The notes under the pieces: model-generated | What the model was told of the DNA's origin: nothing | The model's input: only the letters and a program-made list of their open reading frames with translations | Databases searched by the model: none | Source of the DNA: Gaeumannomyces sp. JS-464 | Lineage: Eukaryota; Ascomycota; Sordariomycetes; Magnaporthales; Magnaporthaceae | Direction: 5' to 3' | Length of the DNA: 64,000 nucleotides | Assembly (NCBI GenBank): GCA_002197995.1 | Contig: NGZR01000003.1 | Location: 6,758,001-6,822,000, forward strand | Translations under genes and position numbers: made by a program | Part shown: one piece after another, positions 10,515-22,114 of the stretch | Position numbering within the stretch: the first letter of the stretch is position 1 | Layout: every line of letters starts with the position of its first letter

Positions 10515-11953
10515 TGTTCTCTCGGGTTCCTGATGCTGGGTATTGCAGAACATTCATGGGAGAGCGGGATGTTACATCTAGCCATCCGGGTGGGAGACTC
10601 ACGGCCTTATCTATTGAGCCCGGTAATCTGGTTGAGACCAGCAAGACTAGAATCCCGGGTTTTTGGCGTTCGCGTTGCGCTGCGTGGCACAGATACTCCT
10701 CATCCTTCTTCGTATACCCTCCATTCCTGCACTTTCAATTCTCGCCCGGTAGTCACCTCGGTGAGCTGTAGCCCCTGGAGGTGCACAAGTAAGTAAGCCC
10801 CAATTATCGAACGTCCCGCCGTGTAGGTACTCGGTCCGCCATCCTGGGACTATTGAGACCATCATGTGGCCTGGCGTGGGGGACATTCTTCCGAATAGGT
10901 GGGCGCGGCTGCCTTGCTCGGGCTCATATTGCTGAGACAGACGCTGTGAGGCGAGCCACAGGGGCGTCCCAGCTGGACGGTAGCACTGTTACGTTGGACA
11001 GCAGCCTGGCCACCGAGGGGCACCTAGTCATTGGATCCATCCCTGGTCCCGGGGGTGCGGTTGTTGGGTAGGTTATCGTATATTTCTGCTTGACAAAAGC
11101 AAGCAGGGGGAGTAACAAGGCATCCTTGCCGTTTCCATTAGACTGGCGCCCGACCTCGGTCTGGCCAGAAGTTTGGGTTGCATCGTACTCAATCTCTTGC
11201 ATCTTGTCACCGGTCAGTGAACGAGAACCCGGTTCTCGTAAAATGTAACGAAGCAACATCTACCATAGCTTGGCCAGGACATGGGCTGACCGAACGAAAA
11301 CGGACGGGATTTTGGTTGGACGTAGGAAAGCTCCGACTCGAGGAGGGGCAGCATCGAGGTCCATCCCTTTTATCCTATCCCAGTCTGCTCCCGCCAAGAC
11401 AACTCCCTTCCAGAAGCAGCAAGCTCACGATATCGGCATGTGGAGGGGAAGCGAGAATAAGGTGGCATATGAGTGCGACCACGAGAAAACAGGGGAATGG
11501 GGTCAAAGTTCCATTAAGGGCCTACAGCCATGGTGAATGCATTACCCTTATACCCAGGGACAATCCCAGAAGACAAAAAGACAAATGTATCAAGACAGAA
11601 ACAAAGCTCAGCCCCTGGCCTTGGCCACAACGACGGCGCAACTGGCGGCCAAAAGGGCAAAAACAGCCAGATGCAGGAATATTATATCCACGCCGTGGGC
11701 CATGCTGTCCCATCCGCCCAAACATAGGTATTATGCCGCAACCAAGGCTGGCATGGTAAACCAGAAAAAACGCCTCCAAACACCACCCCCCAGTACCCTT
11801 TGGTTTTCCAATACATAACGTCGTATCCACTTCGATGTTTCTCGCGTTGCTGAACAGACGCTCCCATGCCAAACATGATGACGCGAAAAGAACCAAAAAA
11901 CAGTATAACAAGAAACAAGGGATATTAAACAACACCAGGCTGTCCCTCACAGC
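10515..11953. other. intergenic; P450 promoter side and Bir1 3' side
   Basis: No gene is recognised. A minus-strand ORF at 10924-11259 (111 aa) and a plus-strand ORF at 11178-11759 overlap each other and have no recognisable domains. Confidence 0.5.
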
Positions 11954-14781
11954 TCAGGGCTCCACAACTATCTCCTCGAGAACGCGCATGGCCCTCGAGC
12001 CCTCCCTCTCGAACGAGCTCACCAGTGCCTCGCACTCTTGCCTCAGTCTCTTCTCTGCCTGACCGGCGTTGTAGTAGATCCACTCCTCAACCGTCATGCG
12101 CTTTTCGGGTGATGTCAGGTCGCTGCCCTTGGCCACGAAGCGGGCGGCCGCGGAGTCGAGCCCGCTGCCACCATTCTCCTTGTTGGCATCGCGCTCATCT
12201 CCGTCGAGGCCATGCTCCGCAAACACGAGGTCGAGGTCCACCTCAGTCCAGGGCGTAGTGCTCTGGAGCCCGCCAATGGTCCTGGGATTGCCCTGCAGCC
12301 GCTTCGAGGGCGAGGCCGTGCCGCCGCGCACTGGGGTGGAAGTGACATCGTAGTGGTGGTGTTGTTGGATGCTGCTGGGCGCTAGGACAACCTTTTTCAT
12401 GACAGTCCCGGCCGCTGGCCTCGATGAGGGGGCTGGTTCTCAGCGTCCGATGACTGTGGTGACTGAGACGGGGATAGGGCTGCCTGCTTTGCCGATGGTG
12501 TGGCCGGCGGGGGCGGGAGTTGGCGAGATACTGATGACGGTGGAACCGGCATTGACTTCTGCGCAGGAGGTGACACAGCGACTGGTGCCTTGGCGGCACG
12601 GGGCTTGCTTGCGGCCGCAGCAGCGGAGTCCTTTGCTGTCGCCGGCTCTTGACTGCGATTTGGCTCGGCCGTAGACAGGGATTGTCTCTTCGGCTCGGGC
12701 GCAGGGGCCGTCGATAGGCGCGACTGCTGGCTGGATGTAGAGGCTCGTGACGCCGTCGACTTTTTCGGTCGCCCTCGGCCCCTCTTTGGTGGTTGTGCTT
12801 CGTGCTGGACCACAGTCGCAGTGCTCGATTCGTGCACCTCAGAGGCGTCATGGAACACCTCGACTTCGGCATCATCGTCGAGCTGGTCCCCCGCGACGCT
12901 AGGCTCCCTCGCGGGTTCTGGCTGCTCGACTTCGGGCTCCATCTCCATTTCTGGCTCAGGTTCAGGCTCAGGCTCAGGCTCTTTGGCCTTCTTTACCTGT
13001 TTGGACACCTTGCGCACCGCAGGCTTCCGGCCCTTCTTGGGAACGGCGAGCTCCTGGGATTGGGGTGCGGCCGACACCTCGGCCTCGAGTGCCTCAAGTT
13101 CTGCATTCACTGATGCGTCGTTGGGCTCCGCAGGAGCCGGGTCGAACATTGCGTAGTCAGCGTTGGCTTCGTCCTGGGACTCTCGAACTGGTGCCTTTTT
13201 GGTCGCAGCCTTCTTTCCCTTGGTCTTGGGTGCTGCTGCGGGAGCTTTCCTGCTTTCCGGTCCCAAGTCTCTAGCTAGTTCCTCCTCGTCCGTCAGTGGG
13301 CGGTCCAGGTCTGCCTGTAGTTGGCGTTCGAGCTCATCGTCGACCACATCGTCGGCGTGGAGAGAAGCGGCAGACGTGGTGGATGCGACGGAGGCGGCAG
13401 AGGCCTTGCGAGATTTTGACTTGGCTGTGGTTCCGGCCCGTTTCTTTGCCGCAGTTGCCTTTGGGCGCACATCAGCATCCGCCATCTCGACGTCAGCCTG
13501 TGATGCTATGGTCACAACCGACGCGTCGGGATTCTGGCTTCCACGGGCCCTCGTCGCGCGCTTCTTCGGCGCGGGTGCCTCGGCGTTCGTAAGAACGGGG
13601 TCCTCGACGGCATCACTTGCCCTCTTCCGTCCTCGTGCAGGCTTTGGCGGAGGTGGGGCGGCATGTCGGCATCCTGCGCATCAACATCCTCGTGGATCTC
13701 GACGGGCTCGTCCTTCTTCGCCTTGGTCTTCCTCGCCTTCGACGCAGGTGCTTTCCTGGTTCTTGTCGTCTTTTTGCTGGCTGTTGTGATGACCGACGCC
13801 ATTGTCATGACGCTATCTTCGTAGTCGGCGACGGAGGTGACATCGGAGGTTGCCGTAACAGCTGACTGTGTTGACACGCGCGAGACCTTGGAGCCCGCGG
13901 AAGTCTAGACTTCGGTACCTTCCTCGGTGGTGCTGGTTTCCTGTTGATGTGTTCGAAGAATGGGCAGCCCGATGCTCTCTTAAAGTGTTCGTCCCTGTTG
14001 TATTGGTCAGCGGGCAGTTGATAGCGCGACAGGCGCGAATGAATGGAACCCACATAGGCTTGTCTCCGGCCTCCCAGCCATCCAGAGAGAGTTGGCAGTA
14101 CGCGCAGGTTGTGTTGTCATCCGACTCGTTTGTTGGGGTGTATATCCACCCAGCTTCGGCCAGCTGGAAAGCGCGTTTGGCTCCGTCAGCATGTTTGGAG
14201 TTCGCGAGGGGCAGAGAGAGCAGGAGGGGCGCGTGTCCGCAGCGGGCGTCAACTCACCTGCTTCGTCTTGCACTTCCAGCCCTTCTTGCTCTCGTAGGGC
14301 CACTTCCCGGCAAAGGTGGCCTTGCGCGCCTCGACCATTCGAGGATCCCTGGGGTCCACCTGCTCCATGCCCTGGCACTCGGCCTCGACGGCGGCAGTGA
14401 CGGCCCAGCCGCAATCGGGGGAGTGCTTCAGGTGCTCCTCGACGGGGCTGTCGTCGGGCTCCCAGCCATCCATGTTCTTGTTGCAGAAAACAGACGACAT
14501 TGTCGGGATTGCCCGGATGGGGATTGAAGTAGAACCCGGCCTTGGCGAGCTGCGCGCACCAGGGCAGACATGACCAATTAGCAATGCAGCACAAGACGAC
14601 AGCTTCCAGCGATACGGCGTATGCTGGCACAAACCTCAAACGGCGGCAAAAACTTGTGTGGCCATGACAGCGTCTTTGGGGCCCTCGAGCTGGAGTTGGA
14701 GGCGCGTCGCTGCTTCCCCACGGCCTGTGGCCCCAGAAAAGACGAGAGACGGTTCTCGTAGACAATATACCGGTCGTCCAT
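11954..14781 (-). CDS. Bir1/survivin-type BIR-domain protein (four frame breaks)
   Basis: Chromosomal passenger complex protein; fungal homologues act with Aurora kinase and INCENP at kinetochores and the spindle. Exon 1 (14635-14781) encodes [15 protein letters not shown]. Intron 14550-14634 precedes BIR1, with [20 protein letters not shown], then [17 protein letters not shown] and HSPDCG zinc ligands. Intron 14164-14257 precedes BIR2 ([29 protein letters not shown]), which is split by intron 13995-14053 before [14 protein letters not shown]. The long tail is acidic, Pro/Lys-rich, with an AT-hook-like KRGRGRPKK; the C-terminus is a conserved [15 protein letters not shown] helix. Breaks lie near 14487 (T run in the CxxC), 13900, 13655 (C4) and 12430 (C5). 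Correcting all four gives 864 residues, normal for the family. Confidence 0.9.
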
Positions 14782-16232
14782 GGCGACGGTGGGCTGTCTG
14801 TCCGGAGACAGACTGATGATGGGCGCGTCTGGTGTGGCGACACCGAGGGGACCGAGATCGCGCGAGGGGGTTCGTTAGGGGAGGCTTCGTTTGTCGTGGG
14901 CAAGAGGTTTCGAATCGGCGCCACAGGCACAGGCGAGCTCGTGATGCTTGGATGGGCAATCCGCGAGGAAGATGATTGAAGGCGTTGAAATTATTGGTAG
15001 GAGAGGTTGCGGCCCGGACCGCGACTGGTTGTGAATGTGAAGCGGCGCAGGAGAGAGCAAGTGCGGGCAGGCGGCGGCGGTTTGGATGTGATTACCAGCT
15101 CCCTTAGCCGCAGTCGCGATTGTTATGGTCGCGTTTGTTTACATTGGCCGGCAGGCACAGGCCCACCTCTCCATCACAAGCTTGGTCGCTCCTGCAGCTT
15201 GTGGGCCCGGCCCCACCCGGCTGGGTGCACTTTAGCATGCGTTTCAGCGTGGGCGCCGCACGCCATAGGCACACGCTAAAGTCAATTGGTCGTCGCTGTT
15301 CGCCGATGCAAGAAAGCAAGCGTCCAAGTCCCACCAAACCTCGACAACCAGTCTCCCAATCAGAGGGTATGGGCTCCAGAGACTGCACCATGGCACCATG
15401 ACTCGGTGCGCTGGAATCAAGCGTCTGGCCTCATCGCTCTGGGCTTGAACGCCAATTGCAGGACGGCGACATGGTAGGAGGAGGACGCGGCTTCGGCACT
15501 CCAACTCCAAGCCGCGATCTACCGACGCTCCCGCCCTCGCTTGAGGCTCTGCGCCGGGATGCGCTGCGTCACCGACTTTCGATGGCGATTGCCTGGTCCA
15601 GATTTGCCCTCTCGGCGCCGCAAAAAGCCTAAGGCCAGGCGTCCTCGGGATGCACAAAAACTCAACTTGACAAAGCTACCTAGGTACCTGTCTGCGGCTG
15701 ATACGCGATTAGTAGATCGATATCATCAGATGCAGGCTCGCGGACCAGTGGCTTCAGTCCTCGTTGACGGCAACCAACCATGGCATTGGGCAATCACTGC
15801 CGGGCACGACCAGGCCCAAATGCACCTTGGTGTCCTGCAAGGCCCCTACCTCTAGTCTTGCTGCATTGGATGCCTGATGAGGGGCTTGGATCATCTGGTC
15901 AGTCTTGATCTGGGATTGGGGCAAGACGGCGAATAACAAGACGCGAATGCCGGTAGCTTCCTTCGATCCTCTCTGCCCGCTGGACGCCTTAAATGGAGCG
16001 CAGTCAGGCGGTGGCCCTCTCTTAGGGCAATCGAGGCCTCCTACCTCTGCCGCAGCTGGACCGGCACCGACAAGCTTAAAAGGAAACGACAGGTGCCAGC
16101 AGTGGTCCTTTCTCGACGTTCCAAAGAATAAACCTCTACCAACTGGGCAATAATCTCATCTATTTGTTCGAAAAACACCACCTCTTTGTTGTAAAGCGTC
16201 TTCGTAGTCGTACCCCTGACCCTGCTTTCACC
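14782..16232. other. intergenic upstream of Bir1
   Basis: No gene is recognised. Several overlapping GC-rich ORFs (for example 15244-15657 minus) have no family features. The Bir1 promoter should lie in the first few hundred bases. Confidence 0.5.
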
Positions 16233-16546
16233 ATGGACGACGATACGCGAGGGCCTCGACCTCCATCCCGTGAGCCGTTCAACAACCAAGATGTGGAAGA
16301 TATAAAAGCATGTGGAGGTTCCAATCTCTCGGACTCAAGCCACCAACTGGGCGCTTCGGGATGCCAGGTTCCTGGTTTATGACGACACAGAGGAGAGGGA
16401 GAATGATTCGATAGCGATGACGAAGAGGGAATGCTTCAGCAGGCCATCAGCATGTCGACTGGCGCCGAGGGACCGCCCGGCTCGCCCAGGCACAGAACCC
16501 CTTACGCTCAAGCGGGGTTTCATGCCAGCGAAGCTACCTCGAAGTG
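16233..16546 (+). pseudogene. 5' fragment of a UBA/UIM-like protein (possible deubiquitinase N-terminus)
   Basis: The frame starts MDDDTRGPRPPSREPFNNQD, continues in another frame as ATNWALRDARFLVYDD, and in a third as DSDDEEGMLQQAISMS before a TGA at 16544. The last patch fits a ubiquitin-interacting motif (acidic run, then LxxAIxxS). The middle resembles a UBA-like helix found at the N-terminus of some fungal ubiquitin hydrolases; that assignment is from memory of the family. No peptidase domain follows. The fragment ends about 110 bp before the 3' end of the opposing HET gene, so it looks truncated. Confidence 0.35.
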
Positions 16547-16655
16547 AATCCCTCGCCCGATTCGCATGAACATGGACTCAGTAGCGAACAAGATGAGACG
16601 AGGAAGGGCTGATCCAACGTGCAATAAAGGTGTCAATGGAGACCGCGGCGGCCGG

Positions 16656-18535
16656 CTAGCAGTGCCGACTCTTCAAACTGTGCCACACTTCGGAGAACTG
16701 GTCTCGCAGGATGCTTAGATCTAGCTCCCTGTCGATGTCCAGTATAAGCGGACAATCCAAGGCCTGGTTTCCCCAAATCGGCCCGTCCAGAGTGTTTGTG
16801 TGAGGTTGGCATGGCTCGGCGGAAGAATTGGGGGTTCGGGTCGTGTATGGCTTCGGGATGCGTATCAAACGGTGAATACAAACCACCGGTCGATGCTGAG
16901 CATGTATACATTTCAGGGACAAGTAAAGACAGATCCGAGTTCAGCAGGGCGAGCGACATGATGGCGGATCGCAAAGAGCTGTAGCGTGTCGCTACCTCAA
17001 TCGTATCAATGCGGACCTCGTAGCGGCACATGTTGGCGACGATAGTGATGCGGTCACACGTATTGCGGCACTCCCGGGTTTTAAGGAGCGTAAGAGCCGC
17101 AGCGGCGTCAACAGACAGATCTTTGCCGAACTGACCAGGCACGTGCACGATGGCCTTGCTCAAGGGGTTGTTTTCGTCGCTGGTTGCCAAGTCAGGGAGA
17201 ATGGCTTTGAGGGCTTTCAGGGCGTGTGGGCGGCCCAGGCTCCACCGCGGGAACACTTCGTTTATGTCTGCGCCACCCTGGCTCAGAACCCACTGCCGGA
17301 CTTCTTCCTCGCCTTTGGGACTTGCGGAGAATGAACTCAACACTTCCACCAGCCGATGGTATTCCTGTACGCCGATGTCGACAACCTCGGGCGGAGGTCT
17401 GCGAAGCTCACCGTCATCCAGGCTGTGCGGGGGGCTATACTTGTAGCGAAACGCCTCCCGGCCCAGGACTCCCGGCCGCCTCCGGAACACCAAAAATAGT
17501 GAAGAGCTCGAGTTGATGGCTTCCTGGGCCACCCATGCGCGAGTATGCCAGCGATCTTCCATGACTCTAAGTAGGAAGCAAATCGCAAGCAATTGGGCTA
17601 ACTCGTTTGTTGGCCGCCAGCCCCCATAGGCCAGTTGGTCTTGGGGGTTGAGCTCTTTGCTCGTCGCGTCGGCATTAAGCAAGGCGTCGATGGCATCAAG
17701 CTATGGCTGGTCGAGCACCACCGTGTCGTGAAGACCTGCTGTTACTAGGGCCCTGTTGTAGATGATGTCCATAGCCTGGAGACCAACTCGCTGGTAGTCC
17801 TTGTCCTCCTGTGCGCTCTCCTCAGTTGGCTGCGGCAGGCATTCTTGATCAATCCAGATCATGCGGATGCCGCAGGTGTTGGCAAAATCCACGGCGCGGT
17901 CTAGTACGTCGTCCGAGGTACGTGCGCTGCGCGTCATTCCGTCGAGGGCACGGACGCGACAGGTGCGATCAGGAGTAGGGCTTCCTTCGGGTGGCCAGCA
18001 GTAAGAGACGGCCACGTAGTGCCGGCAGAAGTCCGCGGGGTCTATGAGATCTTCTGCGTGCTGCGCGAGGGACGGTTTGAAAAGCGGGAACTTGCGAGGC
18101 TTCCAGTTGCTGGGGAACTCGGAGAGGCCGGAGCAGATCCTACACCGGTTTCGCCGTGTATCCTTCGAGGATCCGCCTTCGGGTCGATGCAACGGAATGC
18201 CGCTGTTTGACGAGTTGTTGCCCCTGATAGTATGACGTTTATCTTGGACCGCGGAGAACTCGTATTGGTCTTCTATGACCGCGCTGAAGGCCGGCAATGC
18301 GAAAGCAGGGCCACTCTTATCTTCTGTCTCATAGAGTTCGACAAGTTTCTGAGGCGAGGGACCATCCTGGTTGTTGGTATGGCTGCATTTTCCTTACAAT
18401 GGCATGACAACGTCGGATGATGTCACCCCTATCGCCGTTGTCGAAGCCATCAAGTTGACTCTGTTCTGATGGGGGAGCCACCCGGCTACAAGACCCGGCG
18501 GCCCCATGTGGGCTCACTTCGGTCTCCAGGGACAT
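16656..18535 (-). pseudogene. HET-domain protein with an in-frame stop and frame breaks
   Basis: Heterokaryon-incompatibility (HET) domain proteins control non-self recognition and programmed cell death in Pezizomycotina. The two hallmark blocks are clear: YVAVSYCW, and RMIWIDQECLPQ about 60 residues later. A cysteine pair (RCRICSGL) precedes the domain. The frame is closed by a TAG at 17701-17703, just after DTVVLDQP, and continues in the same frame with LDAIDALLNADATSKEL. A single-base break near 16805-16830 shifts the last 40 or so residues, and another near 18375 separates the N-terminus (MSLETEVSPHG, start 18535). No plausible intron removes the stop. HET genes are often pseudogenised, so real inactivation is plausible here. 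It is divergent from the gene starting at 18634. Confidence 0.75.
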
Positions 18536-18633
18536 GGCAATCGCACGCTGTATCGTGCCTTCCTCGTCGTCGCTGTCGAACCCGGAGTCATGCGGCTGAG
18601 ACGCGGGGTCAATCTCGAGCTGGTTTAGGTGGG

Positions 18634-19819
18634 ATGAGAATCCCGTCTGGCTTGAAGAGTTTCACTGTGTCAGTTTCAAAACTGGAAGGCGAGTCTGACG
18701 AGGCCATGCTGGACCGTCGGGATCTCGCCTGCTCGCACTTTGCAAGCATCAATGACGACGAAGACGTGCAACGCATGCTCCAGGATGAACTCGCCCGCCA
18801 TGGCGGTGTCCTGCCGCGCGATTCCCCTTATTGGGGCGGGCTGAACCCGGACGGGACTACAGTCGAGATGCGCCTCGATGTCGACTCCATCGAAAACCAC
18901 CCCGAGAAGCGGCGACTTCTGGCTCAAGTTATTTTCCGCATACTGCGTTATCTGAGCGCCCTCGATGACCCACGGGCACCTGGACTGGCCAACAGCATCT
19001 GGCAGTCGCTGCGTGTCGCCGTCCCCCCTCAGCAAGAGGGCCTCCCGGACACCGTTTGCGAAAGCCTTTTCTCTCACCCAGACGTCGTTAAGGACCCGTT
19101 CCGGACGCTCCAGCTCGATAGGGATAGAACCCCAAAGGGCAAAAATGGCTACCATCAGGCCTGGTTCATCGAGCGTATAATGACGGAAGGAGCATTGTGG
19201 ATCGGGTCGCACAGGCCAGCCACTCATGAGGGCGAAACGAAACCGCAAAAGGCAGAAGAGAGGACCGCATTGGAGGTTGTAGGAGAGGCCATCGCAGTAT
19301 CTCCGGTGCTACGGCGCCGGAAAGCAACCGATTCTCCAGAAACAGTGGGGCATGCATGGCTATATGAACATGTCGCTGTGGAGGTGCCTGAGCGATCCGG
19401 GCAGAGGAGAGGAGCAAGGAAATCCAAGCCATTTGGCGACCTGTGCACTGATGGCCAGCTCGCTAAAAGGGCGCTTCATGTGGGAGGCCGAAGAGGAGCG
19501 GGCGCAGCGGCTCGTGTCGGCGTTTGACGTCGACGGGCCCTGCGTCGTGGCCACGCCGTTCAACGCCGCTTGGGAGATGCTGCCGCATCCGGAGATTCGA
19601 AGCATGAGCACCTGCTGGGTCGTCGAGGAGGTCGGCGAACATGGGGGCGCAAACAGCCCGCCGGAGGCCGGGCAGTCCACGGGCCCCAAGCTGAGCAAAG
19701 GGAAAGGCAAGGAGAGGAGGGGAATTTTTGCAAATATTGACGCGAGCGAACTGGGAGACTACTCTCACGCGTCACGCGTCTACAAGGTCGTTGGTAAGGT
19801 AAAAGGGTATGGGAGTTGA
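18634..19819 (+). CDS. hypothetical protein divergent from HET gene (one frame break)
   Basis: The reading frame from MRIPSGLKSFTVSVSKLEG runs to about 19400-19450. It then continues in the next frame as LKGRFMWEAEEERAQRL, VVATPFNAAWEMLPHPEIRS and STCWVVEEVG, to a stop at 19817-19819. One extra base (or two missing) between about 19340 and 19450 explains the change and gives some 394 residues. Codon bias fits real coding sequence across both halves. No domain is recognised; the first half is acidic with an aspartate-rich IDD segment (SINDDEDVQRML). Its start is 98 bp from the HET gene start on the other strand, so the two probably share a promoter. Confidence 0.55.
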
Positions 19820-20106
19820 TTATGCCGGCTCCCTGACAGGAGCACATGTTTGTTTGAAGGGCAAAGGCAGAGCTTCGGCACGGGCGAAGGGTGAAGGGCG
19901 TTATGGTCTCAAAAGGCAGAACCGGGTCTTTCGTCGCGAAGCACGCTTTGCAATATTCCGCTGCTAATTATTTCTTAAAACATTTCCAGTCAGTTCCGTT
20001 CATTGTACAGTCAAAATCCAAAGGTGTCACAATTGAGGGTTTTTTTTCCTCTTCTTCTTCTAAGCATTATGGATACGCAAGCCCGAGGAGATATATCTAA
20101 AAATTG

Positions 20107-20126
20107 AAAAAAAAAAAAAAAAAAAA
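20107..20126. repeat. poly(A) run, A20
   Basis: Twenty adenines lie 19 bases beyond the stop of the TmpA-like gene, between it and the gene ending at 19819. Confidence 0.7.
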
Positions 20127-20145
20127 CGAATGCAACAGAGGAAAA

Positions 20146-22114
20146 TCAGGAGTCAAAAATAGCACCGTAAGCAGGGACGCCCCGCGTCTCAAGCCCATAC
20201 ACAACTTTGCGCGTGACGCGCTGGTTCGAGATGATGACGACAGCCTCGCACTTCCCCAGCGGCCGCCCATCCCTCCTCTTCCTACCATCACCCAGCCCAG
20301 CCCCAGCAACACCAACCCTCCCGCTCGCCTCGTACATGCGGTACGCCATAGCAACGAGATCCGGCCGGCCCTGCTTGCGGGTGTCATGAATGATCGCATC
20401 CGGGTCGGCCCGCAGCACCGTGTCCACCACGCCCTTGCCAAACGTCTCGAGCGGCGAGGGCGACCAGATGACGCGGACGGGGTGGTCGGGCATCTCGGCG
20501 AACAGGGCCAGGCAAGGGGCGATCCCCGACCCCGTCGCCATGATGATCACCGGCTCGAACATGCCCGCGACGCGCATGACGCCGTACTGCGGCACGCCGC
20601 GCGTCCAGATCTGCTTGGGCGGCGACGCGATGATCTTGCGCGTCCAGTCGCCCGCGTCCGAGATGACGACCGAGAAGCCCGTCTGGCCCGCGTTGGAGAG
20701 CCCGGACAGCGCGGCGATCTGCTGCTGGTGGTGCTTGCGCGCCGCCGCTTTGGCCTGCGCGGCCGCCTTGATGGAGGCCAGATCGGTCGCGTCGCCGCCC
20801 TCGTCGGCCGACGAGTAGCCCGACAGCGCCGGGGAGCTGGGCGCGAGCAGGGCGACGGACGAGTCGGTCTGCAAGAACGACACCCCCGCGCCTTGGGGTT
20901 CGGGATGACGGCAAAGGCGTGCGTCTCCCGCAGCGGCGCGTCGGACAGCCGGATCGCCTGGCCGTAGTGGCCGTCGGCGAAGCTGAAGTTGAGCTTGACG
21001 CAGTGCTTGGAGAGCGCCTCGACCTGGACCTCGCGGCGGCGAAGGCGGGTCCAGGGGTAGATGACGAGCAGGGTGATAAGAACGAGGAGCCAGAACGACG
21101 GGTTCGCGGCCAGGGCCTGGCCGCCTGACAGGCCCGCGGCGTGCGCGTCGTCAAAGGTAATAAGAAGCGTCTGCGCCCAGAAGAGCAGCACGACGGACCA
21201 TCCCATGAATCGGTGGACGCCCTCGAACCAGTTGTGCATGGCCACGCGGAGCTTCGGGTGGGCGAAGATGAGAATCAGAGCGAGCATGACAAAGATGCTG
21301 TAGGTGACCAGGTACACGTAACCCTGAGGGCGGAGAGCACCTGGTCCCGGTCTCTCTGTTGGTAGTCGATGGTGATGAGGGCGATAAAGGCGATGTACCA
21401 GAGCGTCGCGGCAACGCCGCAGCCGCTATGAATGCCTCCGTACGAGTAGACCTTGGCGAAGAGGCGCCGGAAACGGAGAGGTAGGTTCTTGGGCCAGGTT
21501 CCGAAGACGATAAACATGATGTTCACCACGTGCTCGTTGCGGATGAGGAGCGCGACGAAAAGGTTAGCCGACACCGCAATGGAGGCGTCCTTGTATGTGA
21601 GACGGGAGTCTCCAGCCGCGCTGCGGCCGATGAGGATGATCAAAACCAGAAAGTTGGCGAGGAAGGCAAGCGTGAAAATGCGCCTGTAGACTGAGCCGAA
21701 GTTCCATCGAAAATATCGGTACACGCGAGATCCCTTCTTGGGCGGCAGCGGTAGAAGGTCCTCCTCATCCCCGGGCGGAGATCGTGGAGGAGGGGCTGAT
21801 CCAGGGGCGTGTGAGTGTGTGATTGGGGGTGCCTCCACGACGATGGCAGGCGGGCTGCGGATGCCGAGCAAGTCGACAGGTGTGCTGGCCGACAGCCCCT
21901 GGCCCTCTTCCAGAGCGCGAATGTCGATGACCTGACTCTCTCGGCATCCCAGAAAGAATGCCCTTGTTGGCCGCGAGATGGTCGAGCTGGAGTTGCTGAA
22001 AACGCTTTGCCTATCCAGCTCTTCGCATCTGGGCAGGTCGTCGGCACACGGCGTGGGCGTCGGCCAGAACCTCTCCTCATGAGCCTGTGGCGATCTCTTC
22101 TCTGGATTGGCCAT
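20146..22114 (-). CDS. TmpA-like membrane flavoprotein, ferric-reductase superfamily (two frame breaks)
   Basis: Predicted transmembrane FAD/NAD(P)H oxidoreductase. A. nidulans TmpA, the named member, affects conidiation signalling. The N-terminal ~130 residues are polar and proline-rich. Several hydrophobic helices follow (ANFLVLIILIG, ATLWYIAFIALITI, FVMLALILIFAHP, SFWLLVLITLLVIYPW), then a flavin-binding region and the nucleotide-binding loop VIIMATGSGIAPCLALF. The C-terminus reads GVPAYGAIFDS. There is no intron. One base is missing near 21324-21330 and another in a C5 run (G5 on the coding strand) at 20883-20887. With both restored the gene has exactly 657 codons. The start at 22114 (MANPEKRS) is preferred over an upstream ATG because the added residues look like leader sequence. 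Confidence 0.85.

Noticed and set aside
12793..13789. Plus-strand ORFs opposite the Bir1 tail
   Set aside because: They are shadows of the acidic, repetitive Bir1 coding region.
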